From: Jiangella sp. DSM 45060
Lineage (GTDB): Bacteria; Actinomycetota; Actinomycetes; Jiangellales; Jiangellaceae
Assembly (NCBI RefSeq): GCF_900105175.1
Contig: NZ_LT629771.1
Coordinates: 4,978,501 to 5,042,500, forward strand
Direction: 5' to 3'
DNA: 64,000 bases
Below the pieces are notes generated by a model. It had not been told where the DNA came from, did not search any database, and was given only the letters and a program-made list of their open reading frames with translations. Position 1 is the first letter of the stretch; each line of letters begins with the position of its first letter. Of the stretch, positions 18,278 through 27,393 are shown one piece after another. The position numbers and the translations under genes are program-made.

Positions 18278-19167
18278 GTCAGGCGGTGGGCGCTGCCGAG
18301 GCGAGGCTGACCAGCGAGGCCAAGGAAGAGCCCGCCGGTCCGGTCGTCGACGTCGTGCGGCCGGTCGTGGCGATCGGGCCGGCCGACACCGAGCCCGAGA
18401 GCGAGCCCACGCGCGGCACCGTCGACCGCGCCACCAGCCGGGCGCTGCTGGAACTGCTCGCCGGCCTCGACGCCGACGACCCCGCGCGCGGCGAGATCCG
18501 CAACCGGCTGACGACGCTGCACCTGCCGCTCGCCGAGCACCTCGCCCGCCGCTTCGCCGGCCGCGGCGAGCCGTACGAAGACCTCGTCCAGGTCGCCACC
18601 ATCGGCCTGATCAAGGCCATCGACCGCTACGACCCCAGCCGCGGCGCCGAGTTCTCCACCTACGCCACTCCGACGATCCTCGGCGAGATCAAGCGCTGGT
18701 TCCGCGACAAGGGCTGGGCCATCCGGGTCCCGCGCCGGCTGCAGGAGCTGCGGCTGTCGATCAGCACGGCGACGACGGACCTCCTGCAGCAGCTGGGCCG
18801 GTCGCCGACCATCGCCGAGCTGGCGCAGGCCACCCGCACCACCGAGGACGAGGTGCTCGAGGCGCTGGAGACGGCGTCCGCCTACAGCACCATCTCGCTC
18901 GACTCCCCCGAGCCGGGCGAGAACGCGCCCAGCACCATCGAGACCATCGGCAAGGACGACGAAGCGCTCGAGGGCGTCGAGAACCGCGAGACGCTGGCCC
19001 GCATGCTCCAAGGGCTGCCCGACCGCGAGCGGCGCATCATCGTGCTGCGGTTCTTCCGCGGCATGACGCAGTCGCAGATCGCCGGCGAGATCGGCATCTC
19101 GCAGATGCACGTGTCCCGGCTGCTGGCGCGGACCTTGATCCAACTGCGTGAGGGCATGTTCCGCTGA
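18274..19167 (+). CDS. sigF: Alternative sigma factor of the SigB/SigF family
   Basis: The 297-residue protein has an N-terminal extension of about 65 residues followed by sigma regions 2 (AEHLARRFAGRGEPYEDLVQ, then GAEFSTYATPTILGEIKRWF), 3 (IRVPRRLQEL) and 4 (GMTQSQIAGEIGISQMHVSR). It directs RNA polymerase to stress or development promoters. The TTG start overlaps the rsbW stop, so the sigma factor and its inhibitor are made together. Confidence 0.92.
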   Translation: MSQAVGAAEARLTSEAKEEPAGPVVDVVRPVVAIGPADTEPESEPTRGTVDRATSRALLELLAGLDADDPARGEIRNRLTTLHLPLAEHLARRFAGRGEPYEDLVQVATIGLIKAIDRYDPSRGAEFSTYATPTILGEIKRWFRDKGWAIRVPRRLQELRLSISTATTDLLQQLGRSPTIAELAQATRTTEDEVLEALETASAYSTISLDSPEPGENAPSTIETIGKDDEALEGVENRETLARMLQGLPDRERRIIVLRFFRGMTQSQIAGEIGISQMHVSRLLARTLIQLREGMFR

Positions 19168-19202
19168 CCGGCGGCGGAACCGCGAACCGTAGGCTGTCAG
19201 GC

Positions 19203-20129
19203 ATGCGCGCCCTCGTCGTCCTCAACCCGAACGCCACGACGACGTCCGTGCGCACCCGCGACGTGCTGCTGGCGGCGCTGAGCAACGACCTCGATCTCGA
19301 GGTCGCCGAGACCACGCACCGCGGCCACGCCACCGAGCTGACCAGGAAGGCCCGCGCCGACGGCGTCGGCCTGATCGTGTCGGTCGGCGGCGACGGCACC
19401 GTGAACGAGGTGGTCAACGGCCTGCTCGACCCCGCGCCGGCCGGCGGCGAGACCGTCCCCGACATCGCGATCATCCCCGGCGGCAGCACCAACGTGCTGG
19501 CCCGCAACCTCGGCATCCCCGAGAACGCCATCGAGGCAACCGGCCTGCTGCTCGACGCGCTGCGCGCCGGGCGGCGGCAGAGCATCGGGCTGGGCCGGCT
19601 CGACGACCGGTTCTTCACCTTCACCGCCGGGTTCGGGCTCGACGCCGACGTCATCCAGGCCGTCGAGGCCGAGCGCGAGCGCGGCCGCGTGTCCACCGTC
19701 CCGCTGTACGTGCGCACCGCCGTCCGCCGGTTCTTCGCCCAGCCCGAGCGCGGCCACGGCACCATCGAGCTGACGGCCGACGGCGGGGCGCCGGTCGCCG
19801 GGCTGGCCGTCGTCATCGTCACGAACTGCACGCCGTGGACGTATTTCGGCGCCCGGCCGCTGCGGCCCACCCCGTTCGCCGACCTCAACGCCGGTCTCGA
19901 CGTGTTCGGGCTGACCAGCCTGCGGCTGGCGCCCACGCTGCTGCACCTCGCCCAGCTGACGACCCGGAGGGGGCCGCGCGGGCGGGCCGTCGTGTCACTG
20001 CACGACCGCAAGGAGCTCGTGCTGCGGGCGCCGGAACCGCTGCCGGTGCAGGTCGACGGCGACTACATCGGCGAGCGGACGGAGATCACGCTGACCTCGG
20101 TGCCGCGGGCGCTGCGCATCGCGTACTGA
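19203..20129 (+). CDS. Diacylglycerol kinase-family lipid kinase
   Basis: The 308-residue protein has the DAGK catalytic signature SVGGDGTVNEVVNGL and the IIPGGSTNVLARNLG motif, with a beta-rich C-terminal domain ending in the VQVDGDYIGERTE segment. Relatives phosphorylate diacylglycerol or other lipids at the inner membrane face. TAGGCT seven bases before the ATG and no Shine-Dalgarno site suggest a leaderless transcript separate from sigF. Confidence 0.88.
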   Translation: MRALVVLNPNATTTSVRTRDVLLAALSNDLDLEVAETTHRGHATELTRKARADGVGLIVSVGGDGTVNEVVNGLLDPAPAGGETVPDIAIIPGGSTNVLARNLGIPENAIEATGLLLDALRAGRRQSIGLGRLDDRFFTFTAGFGLDADVIQAVEAERERGRVSTVPLYVRTAVRRFFAQPERGHGTIELTADGGAPVAGLAVVIVTNCTPWTYFGARPLRPTPFADLNAGLDVFGLTSLRLAPTLLHLAQLTTRRGPRGRAVVSLHDRKELVLRAPEPLPVQVDGDYIGERTEITLTSVPRALRIAY

Positions 20130-20513
20130 GCGGGCTCTCCGTCGATCCGAAGCCGGTGAGCGCGTCGAACCCGTCAGATGCAGGTCCGCAGGACCCTTGC
20201 CAGCGCCAGAGGTGCCGGTTATCGTCCCATCTTGGCTGTTTTGAGCCGATGCTGTGACCGACGCGACACCGACCTTCATGAGACGGATTACACAAAGCCC
20301 TTGTAGATGCATCACGAACTTGTCACCCTGGTAGGGCGACGCGGTTAGCCGCGCGTTTCGAGCGCGCAGCAGACCGCCGCAAGACTTCGCGTCATCCCCC
20401 TCGGCCCCAAGAAGCCACAGGGCCGGGCAGGGATTCGTGAACGAATTCACGTACTGCAACGTGGCTGGTCGGCCGAGCCGTCCGGCACCACACCATAAGG
20501 AGCTGTGAGAACC
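20130..20513. promoter_or_regulatory. 384-bp region before whiB1
   Basis: No gene is seen here. The region holds a TGTGA half-site like a Crp/FNR box near 20251, an inverted repeat CGTGAACGAATTCACG at 20436-20451 close to the gene, and an AAGGAG ribosome site at 20497-20502. Its length and lower GC suit a multi-input promoter, as is known for whiB1 in mycobacteria. The -10 element was not identified with confidence. Confidence 0.45.
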
Positions 20514-20765
20514 ATGGATTGGCGCCACCGTGCCGCCTGTCGAGACGAGGACCCAGAGCTGTTCTTCCCCATCGGGAACACCGGGCCCGCGCTGCTCCAG
20601 ATCGAGGAGGCCAAGACCGTCTGCCGCCGCTGCGACGTGCGCGAAGCCTGCCTGAGCTGGGCCCTCGAGAGCGGCCAGGACGCCGGCGTGTGGGGCGGGC
20701 TGTCCGAGGACGAGCGTCGTGCCCTGAAGCGTCGCAACGCCCGAGCCCGCGCACGAGCCTACTGA
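20514..20765 (+). CDS. whiB1: WhiB1-type iron-sulfur transcription factor
   Basis: The 83-residue protein has four cysteines at 9, 37, 40 and 46 and the GVWGGLSEDERRALKRR tail, in the WhiB1/WblE arrangement (MDWRHRAACRDEDPELFFP). It binds a [4Fe-4S] cluster that senses NO and interacts with the primary sigma factor. The ATG was preferred over a GTG nine bases upstream because AAGGAG is eleven bases from the ATG but only two from the GTG. A hairpin terminator follows. Confidence 0.95.
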   Translation: MDWRHRAACRDEDPELFFPIGNTGPALLQIEEAKTVCRRCDVREACLSWALESGQDAGVWGGLSEDERRALKRRNARARARAY

Positions 20766-20802
20766 GCCGGAGCACCCCAGCCGACACCCGCGCCTGAACG
20801 CT

Positions 20803-20835
20803 ACGCCCCGCCAGCACCCCGGATTGGCGGGGCGT
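20803..20835. terminator. Hairpin between whiB1 and the sensor kinase gene
   Basis: ACGCCCCGCCA and TGGCGGGGCGT form an 11-bp stem with an 11-base loop between two convergent genes. It has no T-run, as is common for actinobacterial terminators, and could serve both strands. Confidence 0.75.
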
Positions 20836-20866
20836 CGGTATGTCCGCACCCGCCCGGCAGAGCACC

Positions 20867-22366
20867 TCAGTGTGGCGACTCCGCGCTGACCGGGAGGTCG
20901 AGCACGACCCGGGTGCCGCCGCCTGAGCGCGGCCCGATGTCCAGCGTCCCGCCCAGCTCCCCCACCACCAGGGTCCGGACGATCTGCAGCCCGAGGTTCC
21001 CGGCGGTGGCCGCGTCGAAGCCGGGCGGCAGCCCGACTCCGTCGTCGTCGATCGTGACGAGCAGCCGGCCGTCCGAGCGTTCCGCCGTCAGCAGCACCGC
21101 GCCGCCGCGCCGGCCGAGGCCGTGCTCGACGGCGTTCTGCAGCACCTCGGTCAGCGTCATCGCCAGCGGCGTCGCTGTCTCGGCGGCCAGGATCCCGAAC
21201 GTCCCCGACCGCGTCGCCCGCACGTCGGACGTGGTGGCGGCGACCTCGGCGACCATGCCGAGCAGGCGGTCGGCGACGTCGTCGAAGGCGACGGTGTCGT
21301 CGACGGTCTGCGACAGCGTCTCGTGCACGATGGCGATCGAGCCGACCCGGCGCACCGCCTCGTCCAGCGCCGCCCGCCCCTCCGCCGACGCGATGCGCCG
21401 CGACTGCAGCCGCAGCAGCGCCGCGACCGTCTGCAGGTTGTTCTTCACCCGGTGGTGGATCTCGCGGATCGTCGCGTCCTTGGTCAGCAGCTCCCGCTCG
21501 CGCCGCCGCACCTCGGTGACGTCGCGGCACAGCGCCAGCGCGCCGACGTGCTGACCGCCGGGGTCGAGCGGGATGATCCGCAACGTCATGACCGTGCCGT
21601 TGCCCTCGATCTCGGTGCGCACGTGCTGCCGCCCGCCGAGCACGTCCTCGAGTGGCTCGTCCCGCGCACCCGGCGGCGGCGCCAGCGTGGCCGTCGCCTT
21701 GCCCAGGTGGTGGCCGACGAGGTCGGCGGCGAGGCCGAGGCGGCGGTAGACGGAGACGGCGTTGGGGCTGGCGTAGAGCGCCTGGCCGTCGGCGTCGAGG
21801 CGGATCAGGCCGTCGCCGACCCGGGGCGCGCCGCGGCGGCCCATGTCGGTGCGGGTGGAGTGCGGGAACCGGCCCTCCGTGATCAGCGTGGCCAGCTGGC
21901 TGCCGCACTCGAGGTAGGACAGCTCCAGCCGGCTCGGCGTGCGGACCGCGATGAGGTTGGTGTGCCGGCCGATGACGGCGATGACGCGGCCGTCGTGGCG
22001 CACCGGGATCGCCTCGACCCGCACCGGGACGTCGTCCCACCACTCCGGGTCGCCCTCGCGGCGGATGACGCCCTCGGTGTAGGCGGTGTCGATGAGCGGC
22101 CGGCGGCCCTTCGCCAGGTACGTGCCGACGAGGTCCTCGACGTAGGCGGTCGGGCCGGTGGTCGGGCGCATCTGGGCCACGGCGCGGTAGCCGTCGTCGT
22201 CGCGGTCGGGCACCCACAGGACGAGGTCGGCGAAGGAGAGGTCGGCCAGCAGCTGCCAGTCGGCGATGAGGGCATGCAACCAGTCGAGGTCGGCCTCGGA
22301 GAGATCGGTGTGACGCTGGACGACGTCGTTGAGCGACGGCACGTCACTGAGCGTAGCTCTCGTCAC
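20867..22366 (-). CDS. pdtaS: Sensor histidine kinase, PdtaS-like (HisKA_2)
   Basis: The 499-residue soluble kinase has an N-terminal GAF-like domain, a PAS region around residues 185-290, a HisKA_2 phosphorylation site in EIHHRVKNNLQTVAALLRLQ, and an HATPase_c domain with LTEVLQNAVEHG and DDDGVGLPPGF. PdtaS kinases phosphorylate an ANTAR RNA-binding regulator, PdtaR. No such partner is encoded nearby. The GTG start, six bases after GGAGGG, was preferred to an ATG five codons upstream. Confidence 0.9.
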   Translation of the reverse strand: MTRATLSDVPSLNDVVQRHTDLSEADLDWLHALIADWQLLADLSFADLVLWVPDRDDDGYRAVAQMRPTTGPTAYVEDLVGTYLAKGRRPLIDTAYTEGVIRREGDPEWWDDVPVRVEAIPVRHDGRVIAVIGRHTNLIAVRTPSRLELSYLECGSQLATLITEGRFPHSTRTDMGRRGAPRVGDGLIRLDADGQALYASPNAVSVYRRLGLAADLVGHHLGKATATLAPPPGARDEPLEDVLGGRQHVRTEIEGNGTVMTLRIIPLDPGGQHVGALALCRDVTEVRRRERELLTKDATIREIHHRVKNNLQTVAALLRLQSRRIASAEGRAALDEAVRRVGSIAIVHETLSQTVDDTVAFDDVADRLLGMVAEVAATTSDVRATRSGTFGILAAETATPLAMTLTEVLQNAVEHGLGRRGGAVLLTAERSDGRLLVTIDDDGVGLPPGFDAATAGNLGLQIVRTLVVGELGGTLDIGPRSGGGTRVVLDLPVSAESPH

Positions 22367-22407
22367 CTCGCTTCCCTCCATGGAGGTGGTTCTGCGAGGA
22401 TTGCTCC

Positions 22408-23289
22408 GTGCAGCAGTCCTACTGGGAGCAGGTCGTCGCCGACGGCTTCCGGCTACCCCAGGGCGCTGCCCTCGACGAGCTCACGATCGAGCTGGTCACC
22501 ATGCTCGGCGACACCGACCCGCACGTGCGAGAGGACATCGCCCGCTCGGTGCTGCAGACCTGGATCCGCGAGGGCGTCTACGACGACCTGCTCATCGGGC
22601 TCGGCGACGGGCTGGCGCTCGGGCTGAAGAAGGGCCTGGGCGAAGAGGGCACCGACACTGTGCTGCGCCGCTCGTTCTCGGCGAGCGTGCTGTCCGAGGT
22701 CATCGCCCGCGACAACGTCACCCACGGGCTGCACCCCGCCGCCGTCCTGACGTGGGCCGACCAGGCGGTCGGCTGGTTCCTCGGCGAGCGCGACCTCCGC
22801 GGCTGGACCCCCAACCAGGGCTGGGCCAACGCCGTCGTGCACGGCGCCGACGTGCTCGGCGCGCTGAGCGCGTCGCGGCACCTGAGCGCCGACGAGCTGC
22901 GTGTCCTGCTCGACGTCGTCGCCGAGCGGCTGACAACCCCGACGCGGCACCGGTTCTCCGCCGGCGAGGAGCAGCGGCTCGCATACGCGACGATGTCGGT
23001 GCTGCACCGCGACCTCGTCAGCATCGAGCCGCTGGAGGGATGGCTGGAGCGGCTCGCCCAGGCCTGGCGCGACGACGCCCGCCCGCCGTCGTCGCGGGCC
23101 GCGGCGCGCGAGAACACCCTCGACTACCTGCGGGCGCTGCACCTGCAGCTGCTGCTGGGCGTGCAGGGCACCCCGGCGCAGAACGTCGCCAGCACCGTGC
23201 GGCCGATGCCCGCGGTCCGCTCCGACCTGCTGCTCGCCCTGCAGGCGACTCTGCGCTCCAGCGCGCCCTGGTTGTACCGCCAGCGCTGA
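22408..23289 (+). CDS. DUF2785 domain protein
   Basis: The 293-residue all-helical protein contains the RGWTPNQGWANAVVHGADVL segment typical of DUF2785, flanked by HEAT-like helices. No catalytic motif or export signal is seen and its function is unknown. It starts with GTG after a GCGAGGA ribosome site and is divergent from the PdtaS-like kinase gene. Confidence 0.75.
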   Translation: MQQSYWEQVVADGFRLPQGAALDELTIELVTMLGDTDPHVREDIARSVLQTWIREGVYDDLLIGLGDGLALGLKKGLGEEGTDTVLRRSFSASVLSEVIARDNVTHGLHPAAVLTWADQAVGWFLGERDLRGWTPNQGWANAVVHGADVLGALSASRHLSADELRVLLDVVAERLTTPTRHRFSAGEEQRLAYATMSVLHRDLVSIEPLEGWLERLAQAWRDDARPPSSRAAARENTLDYLRALHLQLLLGVQGTPAQNVASTVRPMPAVRSDLLLALQATLRSSAPWLYRQR

Positions 23290-23295
23290 CGCGGG

Positions 23296-24153
23296 CTAGG
23301 CGTCGAGGGCCGCGGCGACGGTCTCGACCTGCTGCTCCGTCCAGGCGCTGCCGCGGACGATGACGCCGACGTGCTCGAAGCCGAGGTCGCGGGCCGCACG
23401 GGCGCGTCCGGTGAACGAGGCGGCGGACTCGCCCGGTTCCAGGGCCATGGCCAGCGTCTTCTCGATCTCGTCGAACGGGCGGCCGACGTCGTCGCAGTGG
23501 CGGGCCAGCACGTCGAGCTTGTGCCGGACGGTCTGCCCGCCGTCGGGGATGTCGAACAGGTTGCAGGCGTCGGCGTACTGGGCGACCAGCCGCAGCGTGA
23601 CCTTCTCGCCCGTGCCGCCGACGACGATCGGCGGGTGCGGCCGGGTGGCGGGCAGCGGGCTGCCGATCGGCCGGTCCAGCTGGTAGTGGGCGCCCTCGAA
23701 CGGCGACTCGTCGCCGGCCCACAGCTGCTTGGCCAGCCGCAGCAGCTCCTCCAGCCGCTCGAACCGCTCGGCCGTCGGCGGCAGGAACAGCCCCATCATG
23801 CGGGCTTCGTCGGCGTGGTAACCGGCGCCGACGCCGAGCCACGCGCGGCCGCGCGAGAGCACGTCGAGCGTCGTCACGGCCTTGATGAGCAGCGCCGGGG
23901 CGCGATACGTCGCGGCCGACACCATGGTGCCCAGGCGGATCCGCTCGGTCTGCCCGGCGAGGTAGCCGAGGGTGGTGTACGCCTCGAGCATCGGGTCGCC
24001 GAGCTGCGAAGTCGGGTCGCCCTGCAGCAGGTGGTCGGCGACCCAGAGAGTGTCGATGCCGGCGTGGTCGGCGGCGCGCACCACGCGCGTCAGCTCGTCG
24101 GTGAGGCCGCCACCGGGCCAGGTGTAGTTGGTGACGCTGATGCTGACCTTCAT
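23296..24153 (-). CDS. LLM-class F420-dependent oxidoreductase
   Basis: The 285-residue protein follows the luciferase-like pattern: VADHLLQGDPTSQLGDPMLE near the N-terminus, the LSRGRAWLGVGAGYHADEARMMG motif and PPIVVGGTGEK. Members of this group use coenzyme F420, an actinobacterial trait, to reduce or oxidise diverse substrates. It is divergent from a marR gene across an inverted repeat and is a likely target of that regulator. Confidence 0.88.
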   Translation of the reverse strand: MKVSISVTNYTWPGGGLTDELTRVVRAADHAGIDTLWVADHLLQGDPTSQLGDPMLEAYTTLGYLAGQTERIRLGTMVSAATYRAPALLIKAVTTLDVLSRGRAWLGVGAGYHADEARMMGLFLPPTAERFERLEELLRLAKQLWAGDESPFEGAHYQLDRPIGSPLPATRPHPPIVVGGTGEKVTLRLVAQYADACNLFDIPDGGQTVRHKLDVLARHCDDVGRPFDEIEKTLAMALEPGESAASFTGRARAARDLGFEHVGVIVRGSAWTEQQVETVAAALDA

Positions 24154-24175
24154 GACTCGACCCTAGGGCCAAATA

Positions 24176-24217
24176 CTTGGATTCGTCAAACTATTGGAGT
24201 CATCCAAGCAGTATGCT
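24176..24217. promoter_or_regulatory. Operator and leaderless promoter between LLM oxidoreductase and marR
   Basis: CTTGGAT (24176-24182) and ATCCAAG (24202-24208) are inverted repeats spanning the divergent promoter. TATGCT (24212-24217) is six bases before the marR GTG. A MarR dimer bound here could repress both genes. Confidence 0.6.
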
Positions 24218-24223
24218 GATCCC

Positions 24224-24676
24224 GTGACCGACCACGCCACGCTCGCCGCCGACACCTGGCGGCTGATGTTCGACCTGCTCATCCGGTCCCGGCCCGAGCG
24301 CGACGCCGTCCTGGCCCGGCTCGGGCTGACGGCGAACGAGTACAAGGCGCTGCACTCGCTCGACGCCGAGGACGGCCGGACGATGAAGGACCTCGCCGCC
24401 GAGTGGCAGTGCGACGCGTCGACCGCCACCTGGACGGTCGACCGCCTGCAACGCCTCGACCTCGCCGAACGCCGGGTCCACCCCACCGACCGCCGGGCCC
24501 GGTTGGTCGTGCTGACGGCGCGTGGCGCGGCGATGCGGGCCGAGCTGCTCGGCGCCATGTACGCGCCGCCGGCCGACCTGCTCCGGCTGGACGGCGCACA
24601 GCTGCGGGCTCTGCGCGAGGCGCTGGAGCCACTACGCCATGATCACCCCATGGATTCCGGTACGGTGACCGCGTGA
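24224..24676 (+). CDS. MarR-family transcriptional regulator
   Basis: The 150-residue winged-helix protein has LGLTANEYKALHSL, the recognition region WQCDASTATWTVDRLQ and the wing HPTDRRARLVVLTARG. MarR proteins release DNA on binding small aromatic or oxidant ligands. The GTG start fits a leaderless mRNA. Its stop overlaps the start of the ThDP enzyme gene (GTGA), so the regulator and the enzyme are co-translated. Confidence 0.9.
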   Translation: MTDHATLAADTWRLMFDLLIRSRPERDAVLARLGLTANEYKALHSLDAEDGRTMKDLAAEWQCDASTATWTVDRLQRLDLAERRVHPTDRRARLVVLTARGAAMRAELLGAMYAPPADLLRLDGAQLRALREALEPLRHDHPMDSGTVTA

Positions 24677-26337
24677 GTATTTCGCAGCGCAAAGATCTCA
24701 CCCTCAGTGGCCACGCCGGTCAGCACGCCCTGGCCGTCGCCGAGGCGCACGGTGTCGGCACCATGTGGACGCTGTCCGGCGCCCACGTGTTCCCGCTGTA
24801 CGACGCCGTGGTCAAGGCCGAGTCGCCCACGCGCATCGTCGACGTGCGGCACGAGCAGACGGCCGTCTTCGGCGCCGAGGCGACCGCGAAGCTGACCCGC
24901 GAGCCGGGGCTGGTCGTGCTCACCGCGGGACCGGGCGTCACCAACGGCGTCAGCGGCATCGCGCAGGCCTACTTCAGCGGCGTCCCGCTGCTGGCCGTCG
25001 GCGGCCGTGCGCCGGCCTGGCGCTGGGGCACCGGCGCGCTGCAGGAGCTCGACCACCCGCCGCTGCTGGCCCCGGTCACGAAGCTGGCCACGACGGCGGC
25101 CAAGGCGGCCGACGTCGGCCCGGTGGTCGACCGCGCGCTCAGCGTCGCCCGGTCGGCGCACCGCGGGCCGGTCTTCGTCGACGTCCCGATGGACGAGCTG
25201 TACAGCTTCGCCGACGTCACGCTGGAGGTCACCCCGCCGGCGCCGCGGCCGGAGCCGGACCCCGACGACCTCACCGCCATCGCGACGGCCATCTACGAGT
25301 CGCGGCACCCGGTCGTCGTGCTCGGCTCGGACGTCTGGATGGACGGCGCCGAAGCGGCCGCGCTGCGTTTCGCCGACGAAACCGGCATCCCGGTCGTGGC
25401 CAACGGCATGGGCCGCGGCGTGCTGCCGAAGGGGCACCGGCTGCTGGTCAACCGGGCGCGGTCGGCCGCGTTCAAGAACGCCGACCTCGTCGTGGTCGTG
25501 GGCACGCCGCTGGACTTCCGGCTCGGCTTCGGCACGTTCGGCGGCTCCGACGGCGCGGCGCCGGCACGGGTCGTGCACGTCACCGACTCCCCCGAGGGCC
25601 TCGCGACGCACGTCGAGCTGGCGGCCAGCGCGTCCGGCGACCTCAGCATGGTGCTCGACGGCATCCTGCACTCGCTGCGGGCCACCCGGCGCTGGGACGA
25701 CTGGGCGAGCGACCTGCGCGACCAGGCGGCGGCCGCCGTCGAACGCGACGCCCCGCTGCTGGCGTCCGACGGTGAGCCGATCCACCCGGCGCGCGTCTAC
25801 GGCGAGCTCAACCGCGTGCTCGACGACGACGCCGTGGTCATCGGCGACGGCGGCGACTTCGTGTCGTGGGCCGGCAAGCTGATCGAGTCCGGCCGGCCCG
25901 GCTGCTGGCTCGACCCCGGCCCGTACGGCTGCCTCGGCGCCGGCGCGGGCGCGGCGGCGGCCGCCCGGCTGGCCCGTCCGGACAGCCAGGTCGTGCTGCT
26001 CTACGGCGACGGCGCCGCCGGCATGTCGCTGATGGACGTCGACACCCTCGTGCGGCACGAGCTCCCGGTGGTCATGGTGGTCGGCAACAACGGCGCTTGG
26101 GGCCTGGAGAAGCACCCGATGCGCTTCCTCTACGGCTACGACGTCGCCGCCGACCTGCGCCCCGACACCGGCTACGACGCCGTCGTCGAGGCGCTCGGCG
26201 GGGCCGGCGAGACCGTCACCGAGCCCGGCGACGTCGGCCCGGCGCTGCGCCGCGCGTTCGACTCCGGCGTGCCGTACCTCGTCAACGTCCAGTGCGACCC
26301 GAAGATCGCCTACCCCCGCTCGACCACCGGCATCTGA
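24673..26337 (+). CDS. ThDP-dependent enzyme, acetolactate synthase-like
   Basis: The 554-residue protein has the three domains of the POX/AHAS family: a Pyr domain with the ThDP-activating Glu in VRHEQTAVFGAEATAK, a central domain, and a PP domain with GDGAAGMSLMDVDTLVRHEL followed by VGNNGAWGLEKHPM. Its gene neighbours are not branched-chain biosynthesis genes, so it may be a decarboxylase or lyase of another 2-oxo acid or acyl-CoA. The gene is coupled to marR upstream, and its last codons overlap the convergent GlxA-type gene by 28 bases. Confidence 0.85.
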   Translation: MSISQRKDLTLSGHAGQHALAVAEAHGVGTMWTLSGAHVFPLYDAVVKAESPTRIVDVRHEQTAVFGAEATAKLTREPGLVVLTAGPGVTNGVSGIAQAYFSGVPLLAVGGRAPAWRWGTGALQELDHPPLLAPVTKLATTAAKAADVGPVVDRALSVARSAHRGPVFVDVPMDELYSFADVTLEVTPPAPRPEPDPDDLTAIATAIYESRHPVVVLGSDVWMDGAEAAALRFADETGIPVVANGMGRGVLPKGHRLLVNRARSAAFKNADLVVVVGTPLDFRLGFGTFGGSDGAAPARVVHVTDSPEGLATHVELAASASGDLSMVLDGILHSLRATRRWDDWASDLRDQAAAAVERDAPLLASDGEPIHPARVYGELNRVLDDDAVVIGDGGDFVSWAGKLIESGRPGCWLDPGPYGCLGAGAGAAAAARLARPDSQVVLLYGDGAAGMSLMDVDTLVRHELPVVMVVGNNGAWGLEKHPMRFLYGYDVAADLRPDTGYDAVVEALGGAGETVTEPGDVGPALRRAFDSGVPYLVNVQCDPKIAYPRSTTGI

Positions 26338-27299
26338 GCGTCGGACCGCGGCGGTCGCCGGTGGCAGAAGGCGGCCCGGTAGGCCTGCGGCGTCGTGCCC
26401 AACCGCTTGGCGAAGTGGTGCCGCATGGCCGCCGCCGTGCCGAAGCCGGCCCGGGCGGCCACCGTCTCGACGACGTCGTCGCCGCGCTCGAGCATGCGCT
26501 GCGCCGCCGCCAGGCGAGCCGTCAGCAACCACTCGTACGGCGTGGTGCCGGTCTCGGCGCGGAACCGGCGGGCGAACGTGCGCGGTGACATGTTCGCCAG
26601 CGTGGCGAGGTCGTCGACCGTGAGGTCCTGGTCGAGGTGGGCGGTCATGTAGTCGACGACGCCGGCCAGCGTGCGGGCGGGGGTGGCCCGGATCGGCGCC
26701 TCGATGAACTGCGCCTGGCCGCCGTCGCGGTGCGGCGGGACGACCATGCGCCGGGCGACCATGGCCGCGGCGTCGGCACCGAACTCCTTGCGCCACAGGT
26801 GCAGGCTGGCGTCGAGCCCGGCGGCGGTGCCGGCGCTGGTGATGATCGGGTCGTCGTCGACGTAGAGCACGCCGGGGTCGACCTTGGCCTCGGGGAACCG
26901 GGCGGCCAGCTCGCCGCTGTACATCCAGTGCGTGGTGCAGCGGCGGCCGTCGAGCAGCCCGGCGGCGCCCAGCACGAACGCGCCGGAGCAGACCGACAGC
27001 ACCCGCGCCCCACGGTCGACGGCGGCGCGCACCGCGTCGAGCACGTCGTCGGGGACCGGATTCAGCCGCGGCACGGCGGGGATGCCGACGAGGTCGGCCG
27101 ACGCCAGCCGGTCGAGGCCGTGCTCGATCGTCACCCCGAAGCCGAGCGACGTGCGGACCTGCGGGGACGGCCCGCACAGGTCGAAGTCCATGACCGGCAG
27201 GCCTTGGTCGGAACGGTCGATGCCGAACGCCTCGCAGAGCACGCCGAGCTCGAACGGGGCGACCCCGTCGAGCACCAAGACGGCGACATTTCGCAGCAT
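26310..27299 (-). CDS. GlxA-type AraC regulator with DJ-1/PfpI domain
   Basis: The 329-residue protein combines an N-terminal DJ-1/PfpI domain, with the Cys elbow RVLSVCSGAFVLGAAG, and two C-terminal AraC helix-turn-helix units (LATLANMSPRTFARRFRAET and AARAGFGTAAAMRHHFAKRL). Such regulators sense unknown small molecules. CAGACT lies six bases before its ATG with no ribosome site. It sits beside a cluster of TGGCAG half-sites that is probably its own binding region. Confidence 0.9.
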   Translation of the reverse strand: MLRNVAVLVLDGVAPFELGVLCEAFGIDRSDQGLPVMDFDLCGPSPQVRTSLGFGVTIEHGLDRLASADLVGIPAVPRLNPVPDDVLDAVRAAVDRGARVLSVCSGAFVLGAAGLLDGRRCTTHWMYSGELAARFPEAKVDPGVLYVDDDPIITSAGTAAGLDASLHLWRKEFGADAAAMVARRMVVPPHRDGGQAQFIEAPIRATPARTLAGVVDYMTAHLDQDLTVDDLATLANMSPRTFARRFRAETGTTPYEWLLTARLAAAQRMLERGDDVVETVAARAGFGTAAAMRHHFAKRLGTTPQAYRAAFCHRRPPRSDAQMPVVERG

Positions 27300-27308
27300 T
27301 CCGACAGT

Positions 27309-27393
27309 CTGCCAGACCTCTGGCAGGAAGTCGATGGGTACTGGCAGTCCTGCCACTGTTGGCAGGATCCCGTGGGGAGCAGAATTACTGCCA
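27309..27393. promoter_or_regulatory. Cluster of six TGGCAG/CTGCCA half-sites
   Basis: Half-sites occur at 27309 (CTGCCAG), 27320 (CTGGCAG), 27341 (CTGGCAG), 27350 (CTGCCA), 27360 (TGGCAG) and 27388 (CTGCCA), in inverted and direct arrangement between the GlxA-type gene and a small divergent gene. The first two form CTGCCAG-N4-CTGGCAG. The cluster probably binds the adjacent AraC-type regulator. Confidence 0.65.

Noticed and set aside
20251-20266. Crp site upstream of whiB1
   Set aside because: Only the TGTGA half fits; the other half (CGACA) is poor, so it is mentioned but not called as a site.
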